Program-made: the position numbers and the translations under genes
Shown here: positions 53,698 through 62,762 of the stretch, one piece after another
Numbering within the stretch: the stretch's first letter is position 1
Layout of the letters: each line of letters starts with the position of its first letter
Assembly: GCF_036250065.1 (NCBI RefSeq)
Contig: NZ_CP109199.1
Location: forward strand, 3,596,001-3,660,000
Source: Micromonospora sp. NBC_01699
GTDB lineage: Bacteria; Actinomycetota; Actinomycetes; Mycobacteriales; Micromonosporaceae
DNA length: 64,000 bases
Direction of reading: 5' to 3'
Notes under the pieces: generated by a model
Seen by the model: the letters and a program-made list of their open reading frames with translations, nothing else
What the model was told of the DNA's origin: nothing
The model's database searches: none

Positions 53698-53848
53698 GGA
53701 AAGCCCCTCCGCTCGACCACACTGTCGGGCACCTCACGGCCGGGCGGATACCCCGCCTTCAGTCGATGATTCCCGACCGGCGGGGCGTACACCGGAGGTT
53801 TGCCCACACGCGGCCCGGCGGGTCGGCGGCGGCCCGGACCCGGACGGG

Positions 53849-53879
53849 CCGGAGCCCCGGCATGGTGCCGGGGCTCCGG
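53849..53879 (-). terminator. Terminator hairpin after the subtilisin gene
   Basis: Perfect 14-base arms (53849-53862 and 53866-53879) with a 3-base loop lie 31 bases after the stop of the S8 peptidase gene (53910, reading on -). Confidence 0.8.
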
Positions 53880-53909
53880 TGGATCGTGCGATCCGACTGG
53901 ACGAGGGCG

Positions 53910-55784
53910 TCAGAGCGCCAGGGTCCAGCTGTTGATGTAACCGGTGTCGATGGTGGCCGCGTCCTGCACCCGGAGCCGCCAGGTGCCGTTGGCCGGCTCG
54001 CTGGAGAGGTTGACGGTGTAGGTCGTGTTGATGTTGTCGGTGCTGCCGCCGGTCCGGTTGTGCAGCACGTAGGCGCTGTTGTCCGGAGCGATCAGCGAGA
54101 CGACCAGGTCACCCTGGTACGTGTGGACGATGTTCACCGCGACGGTGGCGTTGGTCCGGCCGTTACGCGCACAGCCGGAGACGGTGATCGTGCTCTCCAC
54201 CGTGGTGTTGTCCGGGATCGCCACGTCGTTGCCGTTGGTCTGGGTGCAACCCGGCGCCCCGTTGATCGTCAACGAGTACGACGTCGCCTGGGTGGTGACC
54301 GGACCGGTGCCGGTGACGGTCACCGTGTAGGTGCCCGACGGGGTGGCGGCGGTGGTGGCGATGGTCAGGGTGGACGAGCCGCCCGAGGTGACCGTCGCCG
54401 GGCTGAAGCTCGCGGTCGCCCCGCTGGGCAGGCCGCTCGCGCTCAGCGCCACCGACTGCGCGCTGCCGACGGTGGTGGCGGTGCTGACCGTGGCGGTCAC
54501 CGACTGGCCCGGGTTGATCGTGCCGGCGCCCGGCGCCACCGCGATCGAGAAGTCCTGGGTCGGCGGAACCACGTTGCCGATGTAGAGCAGCTTGTTCGGC
54601 GAACCGGCACCCGGGCTGGTCACCACGCCGTTGGTGGCGTCGTTGACCAGCTTGTCGCGTACCTGCTGCGGGGTGTAGGTGGGGCTGGCCGAGAGCACCA
54701 GGGCGGCGGCGCCGACCACGTGCGGGGTGGCCATCGAGGTGCCGCTGATGGTGTTGGTCGCGCTGTCGCTGGTGTTCCAGGCCGAGGTGATGGCGCTACC
54801 CGGGGCGAAGATGTCCAGGCAGGTGCCGATGTTGGAGTAGCCCGCCTTGGCGTCGTTCGACTCCGTCGCCCCGACCGTGATCCCGTTCGGGGTGCTGGCG
54901 GGGGAGACGTTGCAGGCGTTGGAGTTGTACTCGTTGCCGGCCGCGAGACCGTAGACCACGCCGTCCGCGATCGACCGGGTCACCGCGTCGTTCACGCCCT
55001 GGTCGAAACCGCCGCCGAGGCTCATGTTGGCGACCGCCCGCTCACCCGGGTCGTGGTCGGCGGTCACCCAGTCGATGCCCGCGATGACGCCCGCGTACGT
55101 GCCGCTGCCACCGTTGTCGAGCACCCGTACGCCGACCAGGGTCACGCCCTTGGCCACGCCGTACGCGTTTCCGCCGACGGTGCCGGCGACGTGCGTGCCG
55201 TGCCCGTTGCCGTCGTCGGCGGAACCGCCGTCGACCGCGTCGAAGCCGGTGACCGCGCGCCCGCCGAAGTCACTGTGGGAGAACCGGATGCCGGTGTCGA
55301 TGATGTACGCCCGCACCCCCGCACCGGTGTTCGGGTAGGTGTAGGAGTTGTTCAGCGGCAGGTTGACCTGGTCGATCCGGTCCAGGCCCCAGGAGGGGGT
55401 CGGGGTCTGGGTGGCGGCGATGCGTACGGTGTGGTTCTGCTGGACGTACTTCACCGACGGGTCGGCGGCGAGCCGCTTGGCGGCGGCCTCGGACAGCCGT
55501 ACCTCGAAGCCGCGCAGGGCGTGTTCGTAGGTGCGGGCGACGCTGCCGCCGTGCCGCTTGGCCAGGCTCTGCGCGGTGTCGGCGACGCTGGTCTGGGCGA
55601 CCGAGGCGTCCTTGAACACCACCACGTACGAGCCGGCGACCGCGGTGGCGCCACCGGCCCGCTGAATCTGCCCCTCGGCGGGTGCGGCGGCGACTGGGCC
55701 GGCGAAGGCGACCGCGGCGGTCGCGGCGGCGGTGACGGCTGCTCCGATGCGCCAGCGGCGCCCGGGTGACCCTGAGGTTGTCAT
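53910..55784 (-). CDS. Secreted S8 serine protease (subtilisin-like) with P-domain
   Basis: The 624-aa precursor has a signal peptide (about 1-34), an I9 propeptide (about 50-125; SYVVVFKDASVAQTSVADTA, YVQQNHTV) and a catalytic domain with Asp163 (IIDTGIRFSH), His195 (GHGTHVAG), oxyanion Asn283 (AGNEYNSNAC) and Ser349 (GTSMATPHVVGAA). After about 405 comes an Ig-like linker (GLPSGATASFSPATV) and a P/homoB domain (about 510-624; HTYQGDLVVSLIAPDNSAYV, TYTVNLS, WRLRVQDAA). It degrades proteins outside the cell. It is a single gene with a clear terminator. Confidence 0.93.
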   Translation of the reverse strand: MTTSGSPGRRWRIGAAVTAAATAAVAFAGPVAAAPAEGQIQRAGGATAVAGSYVVVFKDASVAQTSVADTAQSLAKRHGGSVARTYEHALRGFEVRLSEAAAKRLAADPSVKYVQQNHTVRIAATQTPTPSWGLDRIDQVNLPLNNSYTYPNTGAGVRAYIIDTGIRFSHSDFGGRAVTGFDAVDGGSADDGNGHGTHVAGTVGGNAYGVAKGVTLVGVRVLDNGGSGTYAGVIAGIDWVTADHDPGERAVANMSLGGGFDQGVNDAVTRSIADGVVYGLAAGNEYNSNACNVSPASTPNGITVGATESNDAKAGYSNIGTCLDIFAPGSAITSAWNTSDSATNTISGTSMATPHVVGAAALVLSASPTYTPQQVRDKLVNDATNGVVTSPGAGSPNKLLYIGNVVPPTQDFSIAVAPGAGTINPGQSVTATVSTATTVGSAQSVALSASGLPSGATASFSPATVTSGGSSTLTIATTAATPSGTYTVTVTGTGPVTTQATSYSLTINGAPGCTQTNGNDVAIPDNTTVESTITVSGCARNGRTNATVAVNIVHTYQGDLVVSLIAPDNSAYVLHNRTGGSTDNINTTYTVNLSSEPANGTWRLRVQDAATIDTGYINSWTLAL

Positions 55785-56269
55785 CCCTCGTGCTCCCCTT
55801 CAGATGTTCGGCCGGTGGACTCGTGGTCCACCGATCGATGGTTCCGGGTAACTGATTGGGGGAAATGCTAGGGGGGATTCATTGAAATGTAGAGATGTAT
55901 GATTTGTTTGCCAGGTCGCGTATTCTGTGCTGTTCCGGCGGTGGCGGTCTGCCGTGCGCACACTTCCTGTCGAGGCCAGGGCACCTCTCTGTCCTGGCAG
56001 GAGGAACCTGAGTGGACGAGCATAATGCCTCACGTTTCGAGGTAGGTAAATGCATTGTCGTGACAGATCGGGCGCTGGATCCGAAACAGGGATCGGCGCC
56101 AACAAATGCCACCGGCAATCACGATGAAACAAAAATGTGCCTCCGTCCGATGTTCGTCGCCGTCCGGAGCCGACCGGATAGGCCCGAAGCCGAGCCGCCC
56201 ACCGGCGGCCACCGGAACTGACGGTAAGCACCATCGGGCCGCCGTCGGCCGTTCCTCTAGGCTGCTCCC
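55785..56269. other. 485-base AT-rich intergenic region
   Basis: The gap lies between the start of the S8 peptidase (-) and the start of the geranylgeranyl-reductase-like gene (+). It is AT-richer than most of the window (55840-56150). A dyad GCCAGG-N12-CCTGGC (55975-55998) followed by AGGAGGAA is visible, which could be a leader hairpin. A 69-codon ORF at 56012-56221 lacks a ribosome site at its start and family features; I do not call it. Confidence 0.4.
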
Positions 56270-57385
56270 GTGACCGCATGTGACGTCGCCGTCGTCGGCG
56301 CCGGGCCGGCCGGCCTCTCCGCCGCCTACGCCGCCGCTTCGGCCGGAGCCCGCACGATCGTGCTGGAGCGGGCCGAACATCCCCGTTACAAAACCTGCGG
56401 GGGCGGGTTGATCGGCACCTCGCTCGCCGCCCTGGACGGACGGATCGAGGTCCCCGCCGACGACCGGGTGCACAGCGTGACGTTCACCCACGACGGCCGA
56501 CGCGAGTTCAGCCGCGACCACGGGTCACCGCTGGTACTGATGGTGCGCCGCCCCGAGTTCGACAACCGGCTGCGCCGGGCCGCCGCCGACGCGGGCGCCG
56601 AGATCCGCGAGCGGGTCACGGTCCGCGCGATCGACCAGCACCCCACCGGTGTACGGATCCGCCTCGCCGACGGCGGCGAGGTCACCGCAGCGGTCGTGGT
56701 CGGAGCGGACGGATCCTCCGGGATCACCGCCCGACACGTCGGCGTCGAGTACGACCAGGTGGACCTCGGACTTGAGGTGGAACTGCCGGTCCCGGCACCG
56801 ATCCGGGACCACTGGCGGGGCCGGCTCCTGCTCGACTGGGGCCCGATCCCCGGCTCGTACGCGTGGGTCTTCCCGAAGGGCGACGTACTCACCGTCGGCG
56901 TCATCGCCGAACGCGGGCAGGGCGAGGCGACCCGGCGTTACCTGCGTGACTTCGTCGACCGGCTCGGGCTCGCCGGAATCGAACCGATCCACGACTCCGG
57001 GCACCTCACCCGCTGCCGTACCGAGTCCTCGCCGCTGCGGCGGGACCGGGTGCTGGTCGCCGGTGACGCCGCCGGCCTGCTGGAGCCGTGGACCCGCGAG
57101 GGGATCAGCTTCGCCCTGCGTTCCGGCGCGCTGGCCGGTGCCGCCGCGGCCAGCGGTGACCTCGACGGGTACGTCACCGCCGTACACGAGCAGCTCGGGC
57201 CGCCGATGGCCGCCGGTCGCCGGCTGCTGGGCGCGTTCAGTCGACACCCCGGCTTCTTCCACGCCACGGTCGCCACCCGACCCGGCTGGCGGATGTTCGC
57301 CCGGTTCTGCCAGGGCGAGGCGTCGTTCCAGCGCACCCTGACCCGGCTGCCGGTCCGCGCGGCGCTGGCCCTGCTCCGCTCCTGA
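56270..57385 (+). CDS. Geranylgeranyl reductase family FAD-dependent oxidoreductase
   Basis: This 371-aa flavoprotein shows VVGAGPAGLSAAYAAASAGA (FAD), RYKTCGGGLIGTSLAAL (the family's Cys-Gly-Gly loop) and VLVAGDAAGLLEPWTREGIS (second FAD motif). Members reduce double bonds in prenyl chains of menaquinone, carotenoid or archaeal-type lipids; here the chain of menaquinone is a likely target but this is not shown. The start GTG at 56270 gives the standard short lead to GxGxxG. It converges with the ESX-like cluster. Confidence 0.85.
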   Translation: MTACDVAVVGAGPAGLSAAYAAASAGARTIVLERAEHPRYKTCGGGLIGTSLAALDGRIEVPADDRVHSVTFTHDGRREFSRDHGSPLVLMVRRPEFDNRLRRAAADAGAEIRERVTVRAIDQHPTGVRIRLADGGEVTAAVVVGADGSSGITARHVGVEYDQVDLGLEVELPVPAPIRDHWRGRLLLDWGPIPGSYAWVFPKGDVLTVGVIAERGQGEATRRYLRDFVDRLGLAGIEPIHDSGHLTRCRTESSPLRRDRVLVAGDAAGLLEPWTREGISFALRSGALAGAAAASGDLDGYVTAVHEQLGPPMAAGRRLLGAFSRHPGFFHATVATRPGWRMFARFCQGEASFQRTLTRLPVRAALALLRS

Positions 57386-57386
57386 C

Positions 57387-57402
57387 CACGACCCGAGTCG
57401 TG
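57387..57402. terminator. Small hairpin between convergent genes
   Basis: CACGAC-CCGA-GTCGTG, 6-base arms with a tetraloop, fills most of the 18-base gap between the reductase stop and the stop of the last ESX-like cluster gene. Confidence 0.5.
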
Positions 57403-57403
57403 A

Positions 57404-58117
57404 CTAGTCCAGCCGGGGCAGCATCGCCGCCACCCGGGTCAGCGGCTCGGCCAGCGCCGGGATCCGGTCCACCGGGTCCAGCCGGCCCGGCAGGTGGGTG
57501 ATCAGCTCGCTTCCGTGCAGGCTCCACGGCGGCACCGACCCGGCCACGTGCGCGGCGACGAGGGCGGGGGTGAGCACCCAGCGCACCGCCATCGGATCGC
57601 CGTCGACCCGGAACGCCCGGTCGAAGTCCGGGTCGCCGGTCACCACCGAACCGCCGCCGAGCAACGCCCGCCCGACCTTCGCCGCCGGGCCGCGCGGCGA
57701 CACCTCGACCGACGGGTACGGGTGTTCCAGGTGCACCACCACGACCACGTACGGGTGACTGTGGCTGGACGTCGTGCTGGTGGTCCCACCCATGCCGTCG
57801 GAACCGGTGCCGGTGTGGGTCTCGGTGTGGTGGTACTCGGCGACGCTCACCCGCTGACCGGCGACCACCCCGGACACGGCAACGGTGACACCGGTCCGGT
57901 TGCCACCGGGCAACCTCGCCGCCCAGTCGACGGCCGGCGGCGGCACGTACACCCAATTGTTGCGGGCCGCCCACCGCCGCAGCGTGTCGCGGCGCCGCCG
58001 TCCCCGCTGCCGGGCCAGCCCGACGAGGACGACCAGCAGGGCCAGTAACGCGACCACGGCCAAGCAGCCGAGCCCGAGCAGGCCCACCCACAGTCCGTCG
58101 GACTCGGCCGGACTCAT
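57404..58117 (-). CDS. Membrane protein with soluble beta-rich domain, last gene of ESX-like cluster
   Basis: The 237-aa protein has one long TM segment (about 8-33; LWVGLLGLGCLAVVALLALL) and a soluble domain with WAARNNWVYVPPPAVDWAAR, VAVSGVVAGQRVSVAEYHHT and VVVVVHLEHPYPSVEVSPRG. I do not recognise the family with certainty; it somewhat resembles DUF3137-type proteins. A His/Thr/Ser-rich loop lies at about 92-118. Its ATG overlaps the stop of the preceding gene by four bases (58114-58117). Confidence 0.6.
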   Translation of the reverse strand: MSPAESDGLWVGLLGLGCLAVVALLALLVVLVGLARQRGRRRRDTLRRWAARNNWVYVPPPAVDWAARLPGGNRTGVTVAVSGVVAGQRVSVAEYHHTETHTGTGSDGMGGTTSTTSSHSHPYVVVVVHLEHPYPSVEVSPRGPAAKVGRALLGGGSVVTGDPDFDRAFRVDGDPMAVRWVLTPALVAAHVAGSVPPWSLHGSELITHLPGRLDPVDRIPALAEPLTRVAAMLPRLD

Positions 58118-58575
58118 CGTCGGCCCCGGCCGGCAGCCGGCGGGCCGTTCGCCGCGAACGACGACGCCGCCGCGAACGACGACGCCGCCGGGACCAGCGG
58201 ACCGAGCACCAGCACGATCGAGCCGCACGCGATCGCCCCGACCACCGCATCGCCCCGAAACAGTTCGAACACACCCACCACCAACAGCCCGGCGACCGCG
58301 AGCCCGGTCAACCAGAACGTGCACCGCAGCAGCCACACCGTGCCGTGGGGCGCCCCCGTCGCCGGGCGGAGGTTCGCGACCACCACCGGCACGCAGCCGA
58401 GCACACCGACGCCGAGCGCCACCGCGACCGGGACCAGTACCGCCGCCGACTCGATCGCGAGCAGGTACCCGACCAGGCCCAGCAGCACCGCGTACGCGAT
58501 GAGCAGCGCGCCGGCGGCGACGGCCCGCAGCCGGGCGGCGCGCCTCGGCCGGTCGCCCTCGATCGGACCGGTCAT
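58114..58575 (-). CDS. Multi-pass membrane protein in ESX-like cluster
   Basis: This 153-aa protein has four hydrophobic segments (ALLIAYAVLLGLVGYLLAIE, AVLVPVAVALGVGVLGCVPV, FWLTGLAVAGLLVVGVFELF and VVGAIACGSIVLVLGPLVPA). The C-terminus has a short repeat (SSFAAASSFAAN) coded by an 18-bp tandem duplication at about 58145-58190. Function unknown. Four-base overlaps link it to both neighbours, so it must be made together with them. Confidence 0.62.
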   Translation of the reverse strand: MTGPIEGDRPRRAARLRAVAAGALLIAYAVLLGLVGYLLAIESAAVLVPVAVALGVGVLGCVPVVVANLRPATGAPHGTVWLLRCTFWLTGLAVAGLLVVGVFELFRGDAVVGAIACGSIVLVLGPLVPAASSFAAASSFAANGPPAAGRGRR

Positions 58576-59375
58576 GGCTCCAGGCGCCAGTCCGTGCCGT
58601 CCGCGACCGCCGGAGCCGGGTCCCGCAGCGTGCCGTCGGAGATCCGACCGGCCGCCGACACCGGCCAGTGGTGCCCGTCGAACGCCAGCCAGTCGTTGAT
58701 CCGGTCCCGGAGGTTGCCCTCCTGGACGGCCGTCACGCCGAGCAGGGTGCCGGTCCCGGCGGCCAGCGCGGTCAGGAACGCCAGGCAGGCCGCGATCGCG
58801 ATGAACGGCCCGGCCGGTGCGCCGAACACCGTCGCGGTCGACGCGGCGGCGCCGACCAGACCGCCGACCAGCGCGGTGATCGCCACCAGGAGCGAACCCC
58901 ACCAGACCACGATCGCCGCCGCGGTCGCGGTCAGCGCACCGTGCACGGCGTCGGTGAAGTCCTTCTTGATCGAGGTGATCGCCTTGAGCTGCGCACCCAG
59001 CATCCGCTTGTACGCGTCCGCCGCCGGCCCCTTCCAGTCGTCCAGGATCGCCGACTTGTCCGGATCTGCGGCCCCGGCGAGCGCGCTGACCGGTGAACCC
59101 ACGTCGTCCGCCCAGGCGTTGCCGACCCGCAGCAGCGCCGGCGGCCAGCCCGGCTTGCCGACGTACCTGTCCAACTCGGCGTAGATCTTGCTGATCAGCG
59201 AGACGAACCGCTCGGTGGACTCGCGGATCCCGTCACCGACAAAACCGGGCACCTTCGACAGCACCCGGTTGACGTTGTCGACGATCTCCTCGGTCTTGCG
59301 CCGTACGCGCCTCAGCGCGGCCTCGAACTCCTCGACCAGTTCGCGGAACTCCTGCTCACCGGGGCTCGGCGCCAC
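58572..59375 (-). CDS. WXG100-like/ESX-associated protein with C-terminal membrane segments
   Basis: The 267-aa protein opens with a long helical part (about 5-125; FRELVEEFEAALRRVRRKTE) containing the WxG turn DDWKGPAADAYKRMLGAQLK, as in large WXG100 or LXG-type proteins. Two or three hydrophobic segments follow (about 150-215; IVVWWGSLLVAITALVGGLV, AGPFIAIAACLAFLTALAAG), then a short soluble tail. The GTG at 59375 follows AAGGACG. It may be a T7SS substrate or a component, held at the membrane. Confidence 0.7.
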   Translation of the reverse strand: MAPSPGEQEFRELVEEFEAALRRVRRKTEEIVDNVNRVLSKVPGFVGDGIRESTERFVSLISKIYAELDRYVGKPGWPPALLRVGNAWADDVGSPVSALAGAADPDKSAILDDWKGPAADAYKRMLGAQLKAITSIKKDFTDAVHGALTATAAAIVVWWGSLLVAITALVGGLVGAAASTATVFGAPAGPFIAIAACLAFLTALAAGTGTLLGVTAVQEGNLRDRINDWLAFDGHHWPVSAAGRISDGTLRDPAPAVADGTDWRLEP

Positions 59376-59417
59376 CGCACACCGTCCTTGTCTGCTGCTG
59401 GGTCATGGTTCGGGTCC

Positions 59418-59738
59418 TCAGTAGATGCCGCGCATCCGGTGCACCGCGTCCCGCTCGTCGGCGGTGTACCCGTCGGCCGCGATGCGCAGTGCCGAGCCGA
59501 TCGCGTCGAAGTTCGCGGCGCCCTCCCGCAGCAGCCGGGCCAACTTCTCCTGCAACTCGTCGTACGTCTCCACCAGACCGGTGAGCGACGCCATGCCGGA
59601 CAGCTCGAACGGGCCCAGGCTCTGTGCCGAGGCCGACTTCGACGCGGCGTCCATCGTGTCGGCGTGCCGACCCCAGGACTGGGCACCGTCGTACAGGGCG
59701 GCGATCGACGCCTCGATCTGCTCCTTGCTTGGTGGCAC
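59418..59738 (-). CDS. EspC-like ESX secretion-associated small protein
   Basis: The 106-aa protein is wholly helical: EQIEASIAALYDGAQSWGRH, then VETYDELQEKLARLLREGAA, NFDAIGSALRIAADGYTADE. The WG turn, the length and the C-terminal YxxxE (YTADE) match EspC/T7SS-exported helical-hairpin proteins. It would be exported as a partner dimer. It lies 42 bases before the WXG-like gene. Confidence 0.75.
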   Translation of the reverse strand: MPPSKEQIEASIAALYDGAQSWGRHADTMDAASKSASAQSLGPFELSGMASLTGLVETYDELQEKLARLLREGAANFDAIGSALRIAADGYTADERDAVHRMRGIY

Positions 59739-59824
59739 GGTTCTTCCTCACAATCGTTGCCGGGCCGGCTGATCCGGCCGCCCGCGAGGGTTGTCAACGA
59801 GCGCGACGCCGGGGCGGGCGTCGG

Positions 59825-60604
59825 TCACGACCGGCGGTGCAGTCCCAGTTGGCGGGCGAGTTCGAGCGGGTCCCCGGCCAGCCGGCCCAACGCCCCGATC
59901 CGGCTGTCGGCGACCAGCCGCCGCACACCGCCCCGACCGGCGACCAGGTACGCGGCCTCGAACGCCGCCACCGTCGCCCGGCCGATGTTGACCTCGTGGG
60001 TGGCGTGCAGCCACCGTGCGTCGTACTCGACGCCGACCGGGGCGCCGGCACCGGTGACCCGTACGGTCACCTGCCGGCCCGCGTCCTGCCCGTCGTACGA
60101 CCGGTTCTGTTGGTCGGCGACCCGTCGCGACAGTACGTCGAGATCGGCGTCGAGGTCCTGGACCATCCGTACCATCTGCCGCATCGCCTCGATGGTCGCC
60201 TCCTGGTCCGGTTGCGCCGACAACGACGCCACCAGCTCGTCGACCGACCGGTCAGCCGTTCCCGGCCCGGCCGGCGGCGCAGTCGGTGACGGTTCGCTGC
60301 GGTCCCGCGTCGCGAGCCCCTCGGCGAGTCGCGCGTCCAGTCCGCGCAACCGGTCCAGCGCCGCCGCCTCGACCGCGGCCAGTACGGCGTCGCCGAGCCC
60401 GACGGCGCCACCGACCCGGCGCCAGTCCCGGTCCACCCGAACGTGTCGCACCCGGCCGTCGCCGTCCAGCTCCACGGTCACCGCGTCGGCCTGGTCACTG
60501 CCCCGGTACCGGGCCGTCGGATCACCCGCCGCGCCCACCCGACGGGCGAGGTCGTCGGCCTCGGCCCACAGCCGTCCGAATTCCGGATCGGTGTCCCCGC
60601 TCAC
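59825..60604 (-). CDS. YbaB/EbfC-like protein, duplicated, first gene of ESX-like cluster
   Basis: The 259-aa protein has two similar halves: an N-terminal one (about 30-85; AVTVELDGDGRVRHVRVDRD, VLAAVEAAALDRL) and a C-terminal one (about 160-250; VTVRVTGAGAPVGVEYDARW, VAAFEAAYLVAGR), with a helical middle (EATIEAMRQMVRMVQDLDAD). Each half looks like a YbaB/EbfC nucleoid-binding module. In actinobacteria such proteins commonly sit beside ESX genes. The GTG at 60604 follows GGAAGG. It opens the five-gene cluster. Confidence 0.7.
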   Translation of the reverse strand: MSGDTDPEFGRLWAEADDLARRVGAAGDPTARYRGSDQADAVTVELDGDGRVRHVRVDRDWRRVGGAVGLGDAVLAAVEAAALDRLRGLDARLAEGLATRDRSEPSPTAPPAGPGTADRSVDELVASLSAQPDQEATIEAMRQMVRMVQDLDADLDVLSRRVADQQNRSYDGQDAGRQVTVRVTGAGAPVGVEYDARWLHATHEVNIGRATVAAFEAAYLVAGRGGVRRLVADSRIGALGRLAGDPLELARQLGLHRRS

Positions 60605-60792
60605 CCCGCGCACCTTCCGTTTCCTCCCCCTGGCACCAGTGCACCCTAGCGGGAGACGACGTCCGCGTACCGCCCGTGCCGGGTTGCGTTTTCGACTCCG
60701 CCGACCGGCTGTGAGGGTCCGTTCGTCCGCCGGCTGAACCCCGGCGGGGATCGGCACCGCCCGACGTGACCCTTCGCGGTACGGGCGACGTC

Positions 60793-60830
60793 CGGTGGGG
60801 CGGCGACGTCCGACACCTGCCGCCCCACCG
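60793..60830 (-). terminator. Terminator hairpin after the 5'-nucleotidase gene
   Basis: Perfect 12-base arms (60793-60804 and 60819-60830) with a 14-base loop lie 35 bases after the stop at 60865 (reading on -). Confidence 0.75.
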
Positions 60831-60864
60831 ACCGGCACGCCCGTTCGGCGGACGCCGGGGTTGG

Positions 60865-62667
60865 TCAGCTCGGGAACTCCACCGGCACGCCCTCGCGCAC
60901 CAGGCGCCAGTTCGGCACGAAGAAGTCGGCCGGGTCGATCGTCCCCTTCGCCTGCGCCCAGTCGATCAGCAGTTGGCGGATCTCCTGCTGCTGGTTGTAG
61001 ATCTGGGTCTTCACGATGCCGGGGAAGTTGCCGCCGCCGCTGCGCCGGTAGTTGTTCACCGCGATCACGAACTGGTCACCGTCGGCGACCGGGGTGCCCG
61101 TACCGGGGTGGACCAGGCGGGTGATCCGCTGGCCGACCGGACGGCTGATGTCGATGTCGTAGTCGACGCCGGAGATGGTGTCGTAGTTGTAGTCCGGCAC
61201 CGACGGGTCGTTGAGCGTCGCCGGGTCCACCGGGGCGCCCGGACCCAGCGTCCGGAAGTACTTCGCGGAGAACTCCAGGTACGCCTTCACCTCCGCGCCG
61301 CTGATCACGACGGCTTCGAGGGTGTTGTCGTAGATGTAGAGCCCGGCCACGTCCTTGATCTTCACGTCGCCGGCCGGGAACACCGCGGTACGGCTGAACG
61401 GGGCGGCGATCGACAGCACCGGCAGGCTCCCGTACGTGCCGCCGGCCAGGGCCGCGGTCACCACGTCGGTCTGCACCTTGTTGATGTAGTCGAGGATCGG
61501 GGTGTCCCGGTAGCGGGACTCCGTCGCCGGCAGTTCGACCGCGGAGGTGGCCACCACCTGGTTCACGTACGCGACCGTCTTGTTGTGCTGCGCGCGTACC
61601 GCCGCCAGCACCTTCGGGTCCTCGACCACCGTGTTGGAGTTCAACATGCTGGCGCGCTTGCTGGTGATCTTCCAGTGGTTGCGCTCCCGGGTGAGCGTGA
61701 AGTCCATCCGGGTCAGCCGCTGGCCCCACCGCGACGGCTCCGACGTCAGCACCTGCACACCGGTGGCGGTGTTGGTGACGAACCGCTCCACTACCTCGCT
61801 GTGGGCGTGGCCGAACAGGATCGCGTCGATGCCGGGGACCTGCTGGGCGATCAGCGCGACCGGGTTCTCGTTCGGCAGTTCCGGACCGTAGCTCGACGTA
61901 CCGTTGTCGCCACCGTGCGCGGAGATCAGCACGATGTCGGCGCCGCGCTGGCGCATCACCGGCACCCACTTCGCGGCGGTCGCGATCATGTCCTCGAACC
62001 GGAGCTTGCCCTCGACGTTGCCCTTGTCCCAGATGGCCGTGCCGGGGTTGGTCAGACCGAGGATGCCGACCCGCAGCGCCGGTGCGCCGCCGCCGAGGTC
62101 GACCTTCTTGATGACGTACGGGGTGAAGGCTGGCTTCCCGGTACGCGCGTTGACCGCGTTGGCGGCCAGTGCCGGGAACCCGAGCTGCCGGATCCAGAGG
62201 TCGAGCAGGGGGAGACCGTAGTTGAACTCGTGGTTGCCCAGGGTCACGGCGTCGTAGTCGAGGATGTTCATCGCCCGCGCCATCGGGTGCTTCTCACGGG
62301 TCGACGTGATCGGTTCCTGCTTGGCGTAGTACGTCGCCAACGAGGTGCCCTGGATCGTGTCCCCGGCGTCCAGCACCAGGGTCGCCTTGCCCCGGCGCTC
62401 TCGGCGGATCTGGTTGACCAGGGTGGTCAGCTTGGCTACGCCGATATCGTTGTGGGCGCTGTCGTCGTACTCCGCGTCCCGGTAGTAGTCCCAGTTGTAG
62501 ACGTTACCGTGAGTGTCCGAAGTGCCCAGGACGGTGAGGTCCCAGCTCCTCGGCTTCGTGGGCCGGTGTGCCTGCGCCGGAGTGGCGGCGACCAGCGGTG
62601 CCGCCGCCGCGGCGGTCGCCGCGGCAACCAGGAGCTGGCGGCGGGACGGGCCGGAGGGAGAGGTCAT
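60865..62667 (-). CDS. Tat-exported metallophosphatase/5'-nucleotidase
   Basis: This 600-aa enzyme has a Tat signal (SRRQLLVAAATAAAAAPLVA, cleavage after AQA near 33). The N-terminal metallophosphatase domain holds GTSDTHGNV, LDAGDTIQG, TLGNHEFNYG, SAHGGDN and FGHAHSEV, binding two metals. The C-terminal 5'-nucleotidase domain (about 365-560) holds AAPFSRTAVFPAGDV, LYIYDNTLEAVVISG and VAVNNYRRSGGGNF. It removes phosphate from nucleotides or 2',3'-cyclic nucleotides outside the cell. The ATG at 62667 follows GGAAGG. Confidence 0.93.
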   Translation of the reverse strand: MTSPSGPSRRQLLVAAATAAAAAPLVAATPAQAHRPTKPRSWDLTVLGTSDTHGNVYNWDYYRDAEYDDSAHNDIGVAKLTTLVNQIRRERRGKATLVLDAGDTIQGTSLATYYAKQEPITSTREKHPMARAMNILDYDAVTLGNHEFNYGLPLLDLWIRQLGFPALAANAVNARTGKPAFTPYVIKKVDLGGGAPALRVGILGLTNPGTAIWDKGNVEGKLRFEDMIATAAKWVPVMRQRGADIVLISAHGGDNGTSSYGPELPNENPVALIAQQVPGIDAILFGHAHSEVVERFVTNTATGVQVLTSEPSRWGQRLTRMDFTLTRERNHWKITSKRASMLNSNTVVEDPKVLAAVRAQHNKTVAYVNQVVATSAVELPATESRYRDTPILDYINKVQTDVVTAALAGGTYGSLPVLSIAAPFSRTAVFPAGDVKIKDVAGLYIYDNTLEAVVISGAEVKAYLEFSAKYFRTLGPGAPVDPATLNDPSVPDYNYDTISGVDYDIDISRPVGQRITRLVHPGTGTPVADGDQFVIAVNNYRRSGGGNFPGIVKTQIYNQQQEIRQLLIDWAQAKGTIDPADFFVPNWRLVREGVPVEFPS

Positions 62668-62762
62668 TACACGCCTTCCAATGACGGTGGGTGGAGCCTC
62701 GTGGGCGTCGTCGGCACGATAACCATCCGCTCCCGACCGCGCCACCGCACCCCGGAGTGGAC

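Noticed and set aside
53766-55769. 667-codon open frame on the plus strand across the subtilisin gene
   Set aside because: Antisense to the S8 peptidase with its complete triad; no coding features.
56012-56221. 69-codon ORF in the gap before the reductase gene
   Set aside because: No ribosome site, mixed composition and no family; listed only as part of the intergenic region.
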